From: Thermohalobaculum sp964467005
GTDB lineage: Bacteria; Pseudomonadota; Alphaproteobacteria; Rhodobacterales; Rhodobacteraceae
NCBI GenBank assembly: GCA_964467005.1
Contig: CAYXPI010000012.1
Span: 1 to 33,717 of the forward strand
DNA length: 33,717 bases
Reading direction: 5' to 3'
Shown: positions 9,846 to 16,944 of the stretch, one piece after another
Numbering within the stretch: the stretch's first letter is position 1
Layout of the letters: the number at the start of each line of letters is the position of its first letter
Position numbers and translations under genes: made by a program
Notes under the pieces: model-generated
Database searches by the model: none
What the model was told of the DNA's origin: nothing
The model's input: the letters and a program-made list of their open reading frames with translations, nothing else

Positions 9846-11942
9846 CTACTCGGCGTCTCGAATCTCGGCGAGACCCAGCTCCACGATCTCCCGCAACCGC
9901 TCGGCGCCGAAACTCTCTCCGATGCCCTCGCAATTCTCCATGCGGAAGATGTCGCGATACCCCGCGCATCCGGTCTCGCCCGCGGCGTTGAACACCCAGC
10001 GGAACACCCCGTTCGCGAACCACAGAACCGCCGCCGGCGCGTCGAGCGCGGTGGCGGGCTCAGGTTGGGTCGCGTCGAGGAAGAGGACGATGCCGCCCAG
10101 CTCCGAGCCCCAGCCGCGCTCGATCCAGGAGAAGTCGTCGAACGGCTGGCTCTCGGAATTGAGGAAGCCGAAGCGCACCTCCTCCAGAAGCCGCTCCGGC
10201 GCGGCGGCGAGCTTGAGATCCTCGCCCGAAAGAAGGACCTTCCGGTCCGGCCCGATGGCGCGCACGAGGTCGATCGGCAGGCAGGCGCCCTCGGCATGGG
10301 CGCTGCGGATCAGCGTCTCCAGCGCGTCCTCGATCTCCTGGCCGATACGCCCGCTGAGGCTCGCGTTTTCCACCACCACGAGGACGAGCCGCTTGTCGCC
10401 GCAGGCCACGAGCTCGGCCTCCGCCACCGCCCGCGCCTCCTCCACCCGGAGCGGCGCGCAGGACGAACGCTTCCGCGCCCCGTCGAAGATCTGGAAATGT
10501 CCGCAGGCCGGGACCTCGGGCGTCGTCGTGCCCGCGAAGACGAGCGACTTGGTCGCATCCTCGAAGGGCACGGTGCAGCCGTCGTCGGCAAACACGCGGA
10601 GCTCCCGGCCGGGCGCGAACCCCCCCTCCGTCAGCCGAAGGTCGAGGGGCAGCCGCTCGGTGGGGGCGGAGAGACCGAGGCGCGCGAGCACGTCGATCAC
10701 CGGCCCGCCGAAGAGGAGGTCGATCACCTCGGGCTCACGACCCTCGGCCTGGATCGCGATCTTGGCCCCGGTGGGCAGGCCGCGCGCCTCCGGCCAGGCG
10801 GCCGCGGAGAGGGAGGGCCCCGGCGTGGCCGTGGCGCCGAGCCCGCCGATGGGAATGCCCTCGGCTCCGGGCACCGGCTCACAGCCCGCCTCGGAGCAAT
10901 AGCCGAGAAGCCGAGCGGTCACGGCCGGGGCGGCGCATCGCCCTGTGGTGACCCCGCCGAGGGCCGCGCTCACGATCGGCAGCGCCGGGCGAAGGGCGCC
11001 CGCGCTCACCCGGAGCACGCCGGCCTCGTCGAGCCGGGCCACGGCGCTGCCCCACGCCTCCGAGGTGATCTCCACCTCGCGCTCGCCACGGAGAAGGATG
11101 CAGCGGCTGCCGCCCTCCCGCGCGGGGCGGCAGCCCGGGCCGGCGGCGCGGAAGCCGGCGGGAAGGGCCAGCGCATGGGCGGCGCAGGGCGGGTCGATCA
11201 CCGCGTCGCGTCCGGTCTCGAGCCCCGCGGCGGCCAGATCGACGGAGCAGGCCGGGCGGTCTGCCACCACGAGACGGAGCGTCGCGTCCCGGTTGTCGGC
11301 CGGCAGCCGCCACTCCCACCGCGCGAGACCCGCGCCGCCGCCCGGCGCCTGAAGGGGGGTGAGCGTGCCGACCATCGCTCGGATGGGGCCGAGGGAGGCA
11401 GGCGAAATGAGCCGCAGGAGCCGCGGCGCGTCCGGGCCCGGCGTCACGCTCTCGGCTGGCGCGGCCGCGGCGGTCGCCGCCGGCCCGTCATCAGCGCGGC
11501 TCGGAAGATCCTGCGGCCGGTCGAGCGCGGCAAGCCGGTTGAACGCGTCCACCGCCTGGTCCATCGCCGGCAGAAGCCGCATCACGCGCACCGGGCCCGG
11601 CAGTGGCGGGGCGAGCTCCGTTCCGAAGCGGGGGGCCAGATCGCGCAGGCGCTGATAGCCGAACCAGGTGGCGCGCCCGTTCACCCGCACCTCGTAGACC
11701 GGGCGGGACTCGCAGAGAAAGACAAACTCGCGGCCGGTGAGGGCGACGCCCAGATACTCCGAACAGCCGGCAATCTCGAGATTGGCGCCGTAAAGATCGG
11801 CCTTGGCCTCGATCCCGATCTCGACGAGGCCGGGCGCCTGCGCCACCGCGGGCGTGCCGGCGGCGACCAGCCCGGCGACCCCGAAAGCCCGGGCGGCCCA
11901 TCCGAGACCTGCGATGCCGCGTGTCATCAAGCCTGCCGCCAT
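9846..11942 (-). CDS. Large exported protein of unknown function, first gene of the operon
   Basis: A 698-residue protein that I do not recognise as a known family. The start at 11942 has GGAG-type sequences upstream. The ATG at 11927 is an equally possible start. Either gives a signal peptide (about 1-35, ending TPAVAQA). Residues 36-110 contain two cysteines and aromatic motifs (ESRPVYEVRVNG, WFGYQRLRDLAP). The centre is a series of beta-rich stretches with paired cysteines. The C-terminal 180 residues (from about 512) alternate hydrophobic strands and helices, DKRLVLVVVENASLSG then ELGGIVLFLDATQP, and look like a Rossmann-type or vWA-like fold without an intact MIDAS motif. The vWA gene follows after 45 bases on the same strand. 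A role in the same envelope complex is an inference from position and export. Confidence 0.75.
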   Translation of the reverse strand: MAAGLMTRGIAGLGWAARAFGVAGLVAAGTPAVAQAPGLVEIGIEAKADLYGANLEIAGCSEYLGVALTGREFVFLCESRPVYEVRVNGRATWFGYQRLRDLAPRFGTELAPPLPGPVRVMRLLPAMDQAVDAFNRLAALDRPQDLPSRADDGPAATAAAAPAESVTPGPDAPRLLRLISPASLGPIRAMVGTLTPLQAPGGGAGLARWEWRLPADNRDATLRLVVADRPACSVDLAAAGLETGRDAVIDPPCAAHALALPAGFRAAGPGCRPAREGGSRCILLRGEREVEITSEAWGSAVARLDEAGVLRVSAGALRPALPIVSAALGGVTTGRCAAPAVTARLLGYCSEAGCEPVPGAEGIPIGGLGATATPGPSLSAAAWPEARGLPTGAKIAIQAEGREPEVIDLLFGGPVIDVLARLGLSAPTERLPLDLRLTEGGFAPGRELRVFADDGCTVPFEDATKSLVFAGTTTPEVPACGHFQIFDGARKRSSCAPLRVEEARAVAEAELVACGDKRLVLVVVENASLSGRIGQEIEDALETLIRSAHAEGACLPIDLVRAIGPDRKVLLSGEDLKLAAAPERLLEEVRFGFLNSESQPFDDFSWIERGWGSELGGIVLFLDATQPEPATALDAPAAVLWFANGVFRWVFNAAGETGCAGYRDIFRMENCEGIGESFGAERLREIVELGLAEIRDAE

Positions 11943-12000
11943 CGCTCCGGTCCGCTCCGCAAAAAGACCAACACCTTCCGTGTGGTAGTCGCTACGCTCG

Positions 12001-12028
12001 ATTCTATGCAAGGCGCAAGTGCCGTTTC
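12001..12028 (-). promoter_or_regulatory. Possible promoter of the caspase/ABC/vWA operon
   Basis: On the minus strand a good -10-like TAGAAT (12006-12001) is preceded, 16 bases away, only by a poor -35-like GAAACG (12028-12023). The implied leader to the ATG at 11942 is about 50 bases. The weak -35 may indicate an activator or another sigma factor. Confidence 0.35.
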
Positions 12029-12056
12029 GCCCCGGGGCGTCTTGCCGCCCGTCCGG

Positions 12057-12085
12057 TTCGGCAGACAGCGCCGGCACGCTATGGT
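12057..12085 (+). promoter_or_regulatory. Possible promoter of the lipase/DUF4214 gene
   Basis: TTCGGC (12057-12062) and TATGGT (12080-12085) are separated by 17 bases, with an implied leader of about 50 bases. The match is modest and made by eye. Confidence 0.4.
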
Positions 12086-12141
12086 ACAGCAAAGCCAACA
12101 GGAGCCGAGCGGCGCCCCGCGCCGCCATCAGGAGATGCCCC

Positions 12142-14265
12142 ATGACCCTCTCCCTCGAGGTCGCCGCCCGGATGGCGCTCGACGCCTATGACAGCCGCGC
12201 CCGGGTGAACGACCCCGCAGCCCCCACCGTCTCGGATCCGGATGTGACCGCGGCCTTCCCGAACTGGGAGCGCCAGGCGACCGACCGCGCCAACCTCGCC
12301 CGCAACGCCGATGCCAGCTACAACAGCGGGCTCGAGGCCAATGTGTATGTCGACGAGGCCGCCGAGGAGGTCGTGGTCGCCTTCCGGGGCACCGAATTCT
12401 CGGCCTATTTCGATGCGGTCGCGAGCCTCGACTTTGGCCTGATCCGCAACGCCAATCTCGACAACGATTTTCTCACCTTTTTCGGGTACTACCAGGACCG
12501 GGGCGCGACGTTGGAGGACTTCTTCTCCGAGACCGGCGACCTGCCCGACTACCTGGCCGAGACCTTCCGCCTCGACGAGGAGGAGGCCGACTTGGTGGAC
12601 GACGTGATCGACGCCCTCGCCTTTCTGGGGCTCGATCAGGGCGTGGCCGCGCTCGCGCGAGAGGGGGAGCAGGACCTCCGGAACCAAGCGGAAAGCGCCG
12701 TGCTGACCGTGATGGAGGTGGCCGCGGCCAATCCGGGCAAGTCCATCACCGTCGTCGGCCACTCGCTCGGCGGCGCGCTGGCGGCCGCGGTGGCCGGCGC
12801 GCTCGGCCTGACCGCCGTGCTCTTCGACCCCGCGCCCTATGCCTCGGAGGGGTTGCTGGACCATGCACGCTCGAAGGCCGAGGATTTCCTGGCCGGCCCG
12901 TTCCAGGCGCTCGACACCGACGCCCTCGGCTGGGATCTCGGCACCGCGCCCGAGGACCACCTGGCCGATCTCACCGAAACCCACCGGCTGGAGGGCAGCT
13001 TCGTTCCCGGTCTTTACCTCACCGCCTCGCCCCTCGACCTGCCCCAGGGCGCTTCCACGGATCGGGTGATCGACCTCGGCGCCCTCCACGCCGACGCCTT
13101 CGTCCTGCACTCGCCGGAGCTCATCATCTTGGTCCTTGACAGCGAAGCCCGGGCCACGGACACGCGTCCGAGCCTCGAGGTCCTCTCCCGGGCGCTTCCC
13201 TCCCTCATCGACCAGCTCGACGCGGGCGCCCTTGTCTCGCCGCTCGACGACGACACCGCGAGCTTCCTTCGCGCGCTGCTCGTCGTCGACCCCTTCTACA
13301 CCGCTTTCGCCGAGCTCCTGGAGACCGCCATCGCCGAGGTCGCCGACTTCGCGCCGGAGGGAGCGGATGTGCCACGGGTCGCCGAGCTCGAGCGGCTCCT
13401 CATCGACATCGCGCTCCGCGCGCTCGGGGAGAGCCTCGCGGCCGGGGAGGAGGCGACGCCGCCGAGCGTGGCCGAGGTGTTCGGCGACCCCGCGGGCGGC
13501 GATGGGGACGATGTGATCGTGGGCGCGTTCGGCGTGGCGGAGACCGTGCGCCCGGGCCTCGGCGCGGATCTCGTGGCGCTCGGCAGCGGCGCGGCGGACA
13601 CGATCTCGGGCAGCCTCGCCGAGCTCGACGGCGACACCGTCTTCGATTTCGACGCCAGCGACCGGCTGGTGTTCGAAGGCGTCCTCTTCACCGAGGCGGC
13701 GGTGACGATCCGCTCGGGCCTCCGGAGCTTCGAGGTCGACGCCGACGGCGACGGGGCGGCGGACGCGGCCCTCGGCCTCCGCGAGACCATCGACCCGGAG
13801 AGCCTCACGGTGAGCCAGGAGGGGGGAGACACGGTGCTGTCCTTCGCGGTCTCCAGCGCGGGGGCGAGCCAGGAGGAGGCCGAAACCGTCGCGCTCCTCT
13901 ACGAGGCCGGGCTCGGCCGGCTGGCCGACGACGCGGGGCTCAACTTCTGGATCGACCGGGTGGAAGAGGGGCTGACCGAGCTCGAGTTGAGCGAGATCTT
14001 TCTCGAGTCCCAAGAGTTCGAGGAGCTGGTGGGCGACCCCGACACGCTCGAGGACGGCGCCTTCGTCGACCGGCTGTACGACAACATCCTGGGCCGGGAG
14101 GGCGACGCCGAGGGCGTGGCCTTCTGGACCGAGGCGCTCGAGGACGCCGAGTTCGACCGCGACGACCTTCTCCTCGCCTTCGCCGAGAGCGCGGAGAACA
14201 TCGCGGATCTGCCCGAGGTCCAGCGCCTCGTCGAGACCGTCGAGGGCTACTGGGAGTTTCTCTGA
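12142..14265 (+). CDS. Secreted lipase (class 3)-like alpha/beta hydrolase with RTX-like and DUF4214 C-terminus
   Basis: A 707-residue acidic protein. The ATG at 12142 follows AGGAG with a 7-base spacer. Residues about 1-380 are a class-3-lipase-like hydrolase: VVVAFRGTEFS (oxyanion region), then VVGHSLGG with nucleophile Ser208, then VLFDPAPY. There is no Sec signal peptide. Residues about 450-560 contain RTX-like, Asp/Gly-rich calcium-binding sequence (GGDGDDVIVGA, DFDASDRLVFEG) resembling serralysin-type C-terminal regions. Residues about 577-700 are two related units of DUF4214 (LYEAGLGRLADDAGLNFWID and LYDNILGREGDAEGVAFWTE), common in type I-secreted and surface proteins of marine alphaproteobacteria. 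Type I secretion is inferred; no transporter for it is in the window. The last 19 bases overlap the 3' end of the convergent protease gene. The substrate is unknown. Confidence 0.88.
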   Translation: MTLSLEVAARMALDAYDSRARVNDPAAPTVSDPDVTAAFPNWERQATDRANLARNADASYNSGLEANVYVDEAAEEVVVAFRGTEFSAYFDAVASLDFGLIRNANLDNDFLTFFGYYQDRGATLEDFFSETGDLPDYLAETFRLDEEEADLVDDVIDALAFLGLDQGVAALAREGEQDLRNQAESAVLTVMEVAAANPGKSITVVGHSLGGALAAAVAGALGLTAVLFDPAPYASEGLLDHARSKAEDFLAGPFQALDTDALGWDLGTAPEDHLADLTETHRLEGSFVPGLYLTASPLDLPQGASTDRVIDLGALHADAFVLHSPELIILVLDSEARATDTRPSLEVLSRALPSLIDQLDAGALVSPLDDDTASFLRALLVVDPFYTAFAELLETAIAEVADFAPEGADVPRVAELERLLIDIALRALGESLAAGEEATPPSVAEVFGDPAGGDGDDVIVGAFGVAETVRPGLGADLVALGSGAADTISGSLAELDGDTVFDFDASDRLVFEGVLFTEAAVTIRSGLRSFEVDADGDGAADAALGLRETIDPESLTVSQEGGDTVLSFAVSSAGASQEEAETVALLYEAGLGRLADDAGLNFWIDRVEEGLTELELSEIFLESQEFEELVGDPDTLEDGAFVDRLYDNILGREGDAEGVAFWTEALEDAEFDRDDLLLAFAESAENIADLPEVQRLVETVEGYWEFL

Positions 14266-15488
14266 GCCGCGGCGCGGGTCTCCGGCGTCTCCGGGCAGGC
14301 GGCGCCGGCGCCTTCGGGGTCGAGCGCGCGGAGCACCCGGCAGGCATGCACCGGCCCGGGATGCGCCGCGCTGGGGTCGCGCGCCACGGCACGGGTAAGA
14401 TCCGCGGCGCCGAGCTCCGGGTGACGCTCGCGCATGAGCGCGGCAATGCCGCTCACATGGGCCGCGGCGATCGAGCTGCCGGAGAAAAAGTCGTAGCGGC
14501 CGCTCGGGGCGGTGCTGAGAATGTCGGTGCCGGGGGCGTAGAAGGTCGAGGCCTCGCCGGCCTCCGCGCGGCCCGACCAGCGGTCGACCGCGATGGCGCC
14601 CTCGGCCGAGGCCGGAAAGCTCGCCTCCGCCCCGGCGCCGCGCGCCGCCACGATGATGATGCCGCGGGCCACCGCCGCGTCGATCAGTTCGGCGAGCAGC
14701 GGGTCGTAGGGCCCGCCCAGGCTGAGATTGAGAACGTCGACATCGTTGAGGAGGGCGAAATTGAGCGCCCGGGCGAGGGAGAAGCTGCTGCACCGCCCGG
14801 CCCGCCCGCTCGGCGCCTGCCAACAGCCGCGCAGGGCGAGGAGTTCGGCGTCCGGCGCCACGCCGACCATCCCGCTGCCATTGCCAGCATCGGCGGCGAT
14901 CACGCCGGCCACCGCGGTCCCGTGCACCTCCGGCGCCTCCGCCGGCATGCCGACGAAGTCCCGCGCGAGGCCGATGCGCGAGGCGAGATCCGGATGGCTC
15001 ACATCGAGCTGGGTGTCGATCACGCCGACCCGAACGCCCACACCGGTCGCGAGGCTGTGCGCCTCGAGCGCACCAAGGGCCCGGAGACCGGCCTGCAGGC
15101 CCAAGAGGTCGTCGGCATAGCGCACGCCCAGGGTGCGGAACTCGATCATGGGCTGGACGGTCCGCACCCGGGCGTCCTCGCGCAGGCTCTCCCGCACGTG
15201 GCCGGGTTCGGCCGTGTCGCTCATGCGAAAGACGAAGCAATGCACCTCGAGCGAGGCGAGCGGCCACTCCGCCACCAGCGTCACTGGATGGTCGGCCTCG
15301 AGCGCGGCCGAGAGCGCGGCGAGGGCCGTCGGATCGCCGAGAGCCACCGTCACGACGAGATGCCGGGCGTCGACCACCTGGTTTGCGGGCACCAGGCGCC
15401 AGGGCGGGGTGTCCGGCGCGGGCTCGCGGGCCGGGCCGGCGCAGGCCGCGAGGAGCATGAGACCAAGCAGGACGAGCGGGCGGGTCAT
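14247..15488 (-). CDS. Subtilisin-like (S8) serine protease lipoprotein
   Basis: A 413-residue protein. The ATG at 15488 overlaps the anti-sigma stop by four bases (ATGA), with GAGG upstream. The N-terminus is a lipoprotein signal (LMLLAAC) with the lipidated Cys at 16 and Ala at +2, so outer-membrane sorting is expected. Residues about 40-120 have the beta-alpha-beta-beta-alpha-beta look of a propeptide. The S8 domain follows with Asp158 (GVIDTQLD), His189 (VHGTAVAGVIA) and Ser339 (GSSIAAAHVSG). The usual oxyanion-hole Asn (AAGN) is replaced: the segment reads AARGA, with Ala285 at that place. Activity may therefore be weak or altered. It is the third gene of the sigma/anti-sigma operon, which suggests a signalling or quality-control role in the envelope rather than bulk proteolysis. 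Confidence 0.9.
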   Translation of the reverse strand: MTRPLVLLGLMLLAACAGPAREPAPDTPPWRLVPANQVVDARHLVVTVALGDPTALAALSAALEADHPVTLVAEWPLASLEVHCFVFRMSDTAEPGHVRESLREDARVRTVQPMIEFRTLGVRYADDLLGLQAGLRALGALEAHSLATGVGVRVGVIDTQLDVSHPDLASRIGLARDFVGMPAEAPEVHGTAVAGVIAADAGNGSGMVGVAPDAELLALRGCWQAPSGRAGRCSSFSLARALNFALLNDVDVLNLSLGGPYDPLLAELIDAAVARGIIIVAARGAGAEASFPASAEGAIAVDRWSGRAEAGEASTFYAPGTDILSTAPSGRYDFFSGSSIAAAHVSGIAALMRERHPELGAADLTRAVARDPSAAHPGPVHACRVLRALDPEGAGAACPETPETRAAAQRNSQ

Positions 15489-16183
15489 TCGGCGATCCTC
15501 ACGATGGCGCCGGCGAGCTCGGCCCGGGCACTGAGAGCGGCGGCAATCGGCGCGAGATCGGCGGCAGGGGAGGGGGCCAGGGTGTAGAGCCCGCCCTCGC
15601 TCGGCCCGCTCACGACACGCAGACCATGCGAGGCCGCGATTGCCGCCACCTCGCCCGCCCCGACCCCCGCGGCCGGCATGACCATGAGAACGGGCCCCTC
15701 CGGCCGCGCCTCGGGCGATGTGAGTGTGCCGAAGGGCGCGCCCGGATCCGCCGGCTGTTCCAAGCCTTCGGGGAGGAGGACGACGGCGAGCGCCACGGAG
15801 GCCGCGACCGCCAGCGCCGCGCCAAATTGCGCCCCGCGCCGCCCGAGCCCCGCGGCGGATCGGGCCCCGGTGCGCCGGCCGGGACATGGCGCGGGACCTC
15901 GCGCGGGACGAGGCGCGGGGGCGGCCGGCGCCGCCTCGGCCGAGAGCTTGGACGCGAGCGCGGCCCAGGCCTGTCGCTCCGCCACCTCCTCGTCCGGGAT
16001 CGCGCGGATTTCGGCCGCCAGCCGCTCCTCCGCCTTGAGCTCGGCCATAAGCTCCGGGTGGCGGGCCAGATGCGCCTCCACCCGGGCCCTCTCCTCCGGC
16101 TCCAACCCGTCCGTCACGTACCAGGGCAACAGCTCCCGAACCTCCCGGTGCTCATCCGCCCCCAACCCCGCGCGCTCGGCCAT
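15485..16183 (-). CDS. Membrane anti-sigma factor with I9/propeptide-like periplasmic domain
   Basis: A 232-residue protein. Its ATG (16183) overlaps the sigma gene stop by one base (TGATG) and has AAGGGAGG upstream. Residues 8-55 (REVRELLPWYVTDGLEPEER) resemble the anti-sigma domain that binds ECF sigma factors. The Cys-x-x-Cys of zinc-binding anti-sigma factors is missing. A Pro/Ala-rich linker precedes a single membrane helix at about 118-138. The periplasmic tail (163-232) has a beta-alpha-beta-beta-alpha-beta pattern: VLMVMPA, EVAAIAASHG, LRVVSGPSEGG, LYTLAPS, DLAPIAAALSAR, AGAIVRIAE. That layout and the ASHG...V...G signature are like subtilisin propeptides (inhibitor I9). The next gene encodes a subtilisin-like lipoprotein. 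The anti-sigma function is inferred from operon position, topology and the N-terminal helices. Confidence 0.82.
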   Translation of the reverse strand: MAERAGLGADEHREVRELLPWYVTDGLEPEERARVEAHLARHPELMAELKAEERLAAEIRAIPDEEVAERQAWAALASKLSAEAAPAAPAPRPARGPAPCPGRRTGARSAAGLGRRGAQFGAALAVAASVALAVVLLPEGLEQPADPGAPFGTLTSPEARPEGPVLMVMPAAGVGAGEVAAIAASHGLRVVSGPSEGGLYTLAPSPAADLAPIAAALSARAELAGAIVRIAE

Positions 16184-16779
16184 CACCGGCCTCCCTTGTC
16201 CTCCGGCATGTCCCGCAACAGCGCCCGCAGCTTGGCGCGTGCGTGGAACATCCGCGTCTTCACCGTGCCGACGGGGCATCCCGTGATCTCCGCGATCTCC
16301 GTCAACTTGTACCCGTAGTAGTAGGTCAGCTCCACCGTCGCGCGCTGTTCCAGAGGCAGCTGCGCCACGGCGGCCAGCACCTGCCGACGGGCAAACAGCA
16401 TCTCCACCTCGTCGGTTCCCGTGCGTTCGGCGGGCAGGCTGTCGTCGATCTCGTCGTGCAGCCGATCCTTCGCGGTCTTTCGCAAGGCCCGGAGCGCCAT
16501 CCGATAGGCGATACCAAAGATCCAGGTGGAGGCGCGCGACTGCCCGCGGAAGCCCGATGCGCCCCGCCAGACGGCGAGAAGCGTGTCCTCCGCGATCTCC
16601 TCGGCCAGATCGTGCCGCCGGGTCATGCGGAGCGCGAACCCCGCCACCCGGCGGTGAAACCGCCGGTGCAGACGCTCGAAGGCGGCCATGTCGCCCGCGC
16701 CGACCGCTGCGAGGAGCGCTCCGTCCGTGTCCTCCACCATCTTCGACCGACCGTTCTGTCCGGTTGCCACCGCGTGCAT
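16183..16779 (-). CDS. ECF-type RNA polymerase sigma factor
   Basis: A sigma-70 family extracytoplasmic-function sigma factor of about 198 residues. Region 2 is seen in FERLHRRFHRRVAGFALRM ... AEEIAEDTLLAVWRGASGFR, with the core-binding and -10-melting helices (RASTWIFGIAYRMALRALRK). Region 4 is at the C-terminus (LPLEQRATVELTYYYGYKLT, EIAEITGCPVGTVKTRMFHA), the helix-turn-helix that reads the -35 box. Start choice: the ATG at 16779 has GGAG six bases upstream. ATGs at 16791 and 16740 are alternatives, and the first conserved residues begin after 16740. It is translationally coupled to the anti-sigma gene. The divergent RTX/CHRD gene, and the operon itself, are natural candidates for its targets. 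Confidence 0.93.
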   Translation of the reverse strand: MHAVATGQNGRSKMVEDTDGALLAAVGAGDMAAFERLHRRFHRRVAGFALRMTRRHDLAEEIAEDTLLAVWRGASGFRGQSRASTWIFGIAYRMALRALRKTAKDRLHDEIDDSLPAERTGTDEVEMLFARRQVLAAVAQLPLEQRATVELTYYYGYKLTEIAEITGCPVGTVKTRMFHARAKLRALLRDMPEDKGGR

Positions 16780-16800
16780 CGCCCACTCCATCTTTGGCGG

Positions 16801-16828
16801 TCAGTGCCGCGCCTGTCGCTGCGGGTTC
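16801..16828 (-). promoter_or_regulatory. Candidate ECF-type autoregulated promoter of the sigma operon
   Basis: On the minus strand GAACCC (16828-16823) is followed after 16 bases by CACTGA (16806-16801). This resembles the RpoE-type pattern GGAACTT-N16-TCTGA. A second GAACCC, in the opposite orientation, lies at 16865-16870 upstream of the divergent RTX/CHRD gene. This is consistent with autoregulation by the encoded sigma factor but rests on visual similarity only. Confidence 0.35.
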
Positions 16829-16944
16829 AGCGCGCAGGGCGAGAAACCCAAGAAAGACTGTGAAGAACCCTCGCGACCTCCGCCGGCACCCAATGTCGCA
16901 GGCCCGCATCCGGGCTCTCGACACGCAACGCAGAGGAACCAGCG

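Noticed and set aside
8784..12191. Plus-strand open frame of 1135 codons opposite the vWA and unknown exported genes
   Set aside because: The translation is Arg/Glu/His/Leu-rich without a domain. It lies wholly antisense to two genes with signal peptides and motifs, as expected for a GC-rich shadow frame.
12079..15267. Minus-strand open frame of 1062 codons opposite the lipase and through the protease gene
   Set aside because: It is a shadow. The lipase strand has the GHSLGG and DUF4214 motifs and a ribosome binding site, and the real minus-strand protease is in another frame.
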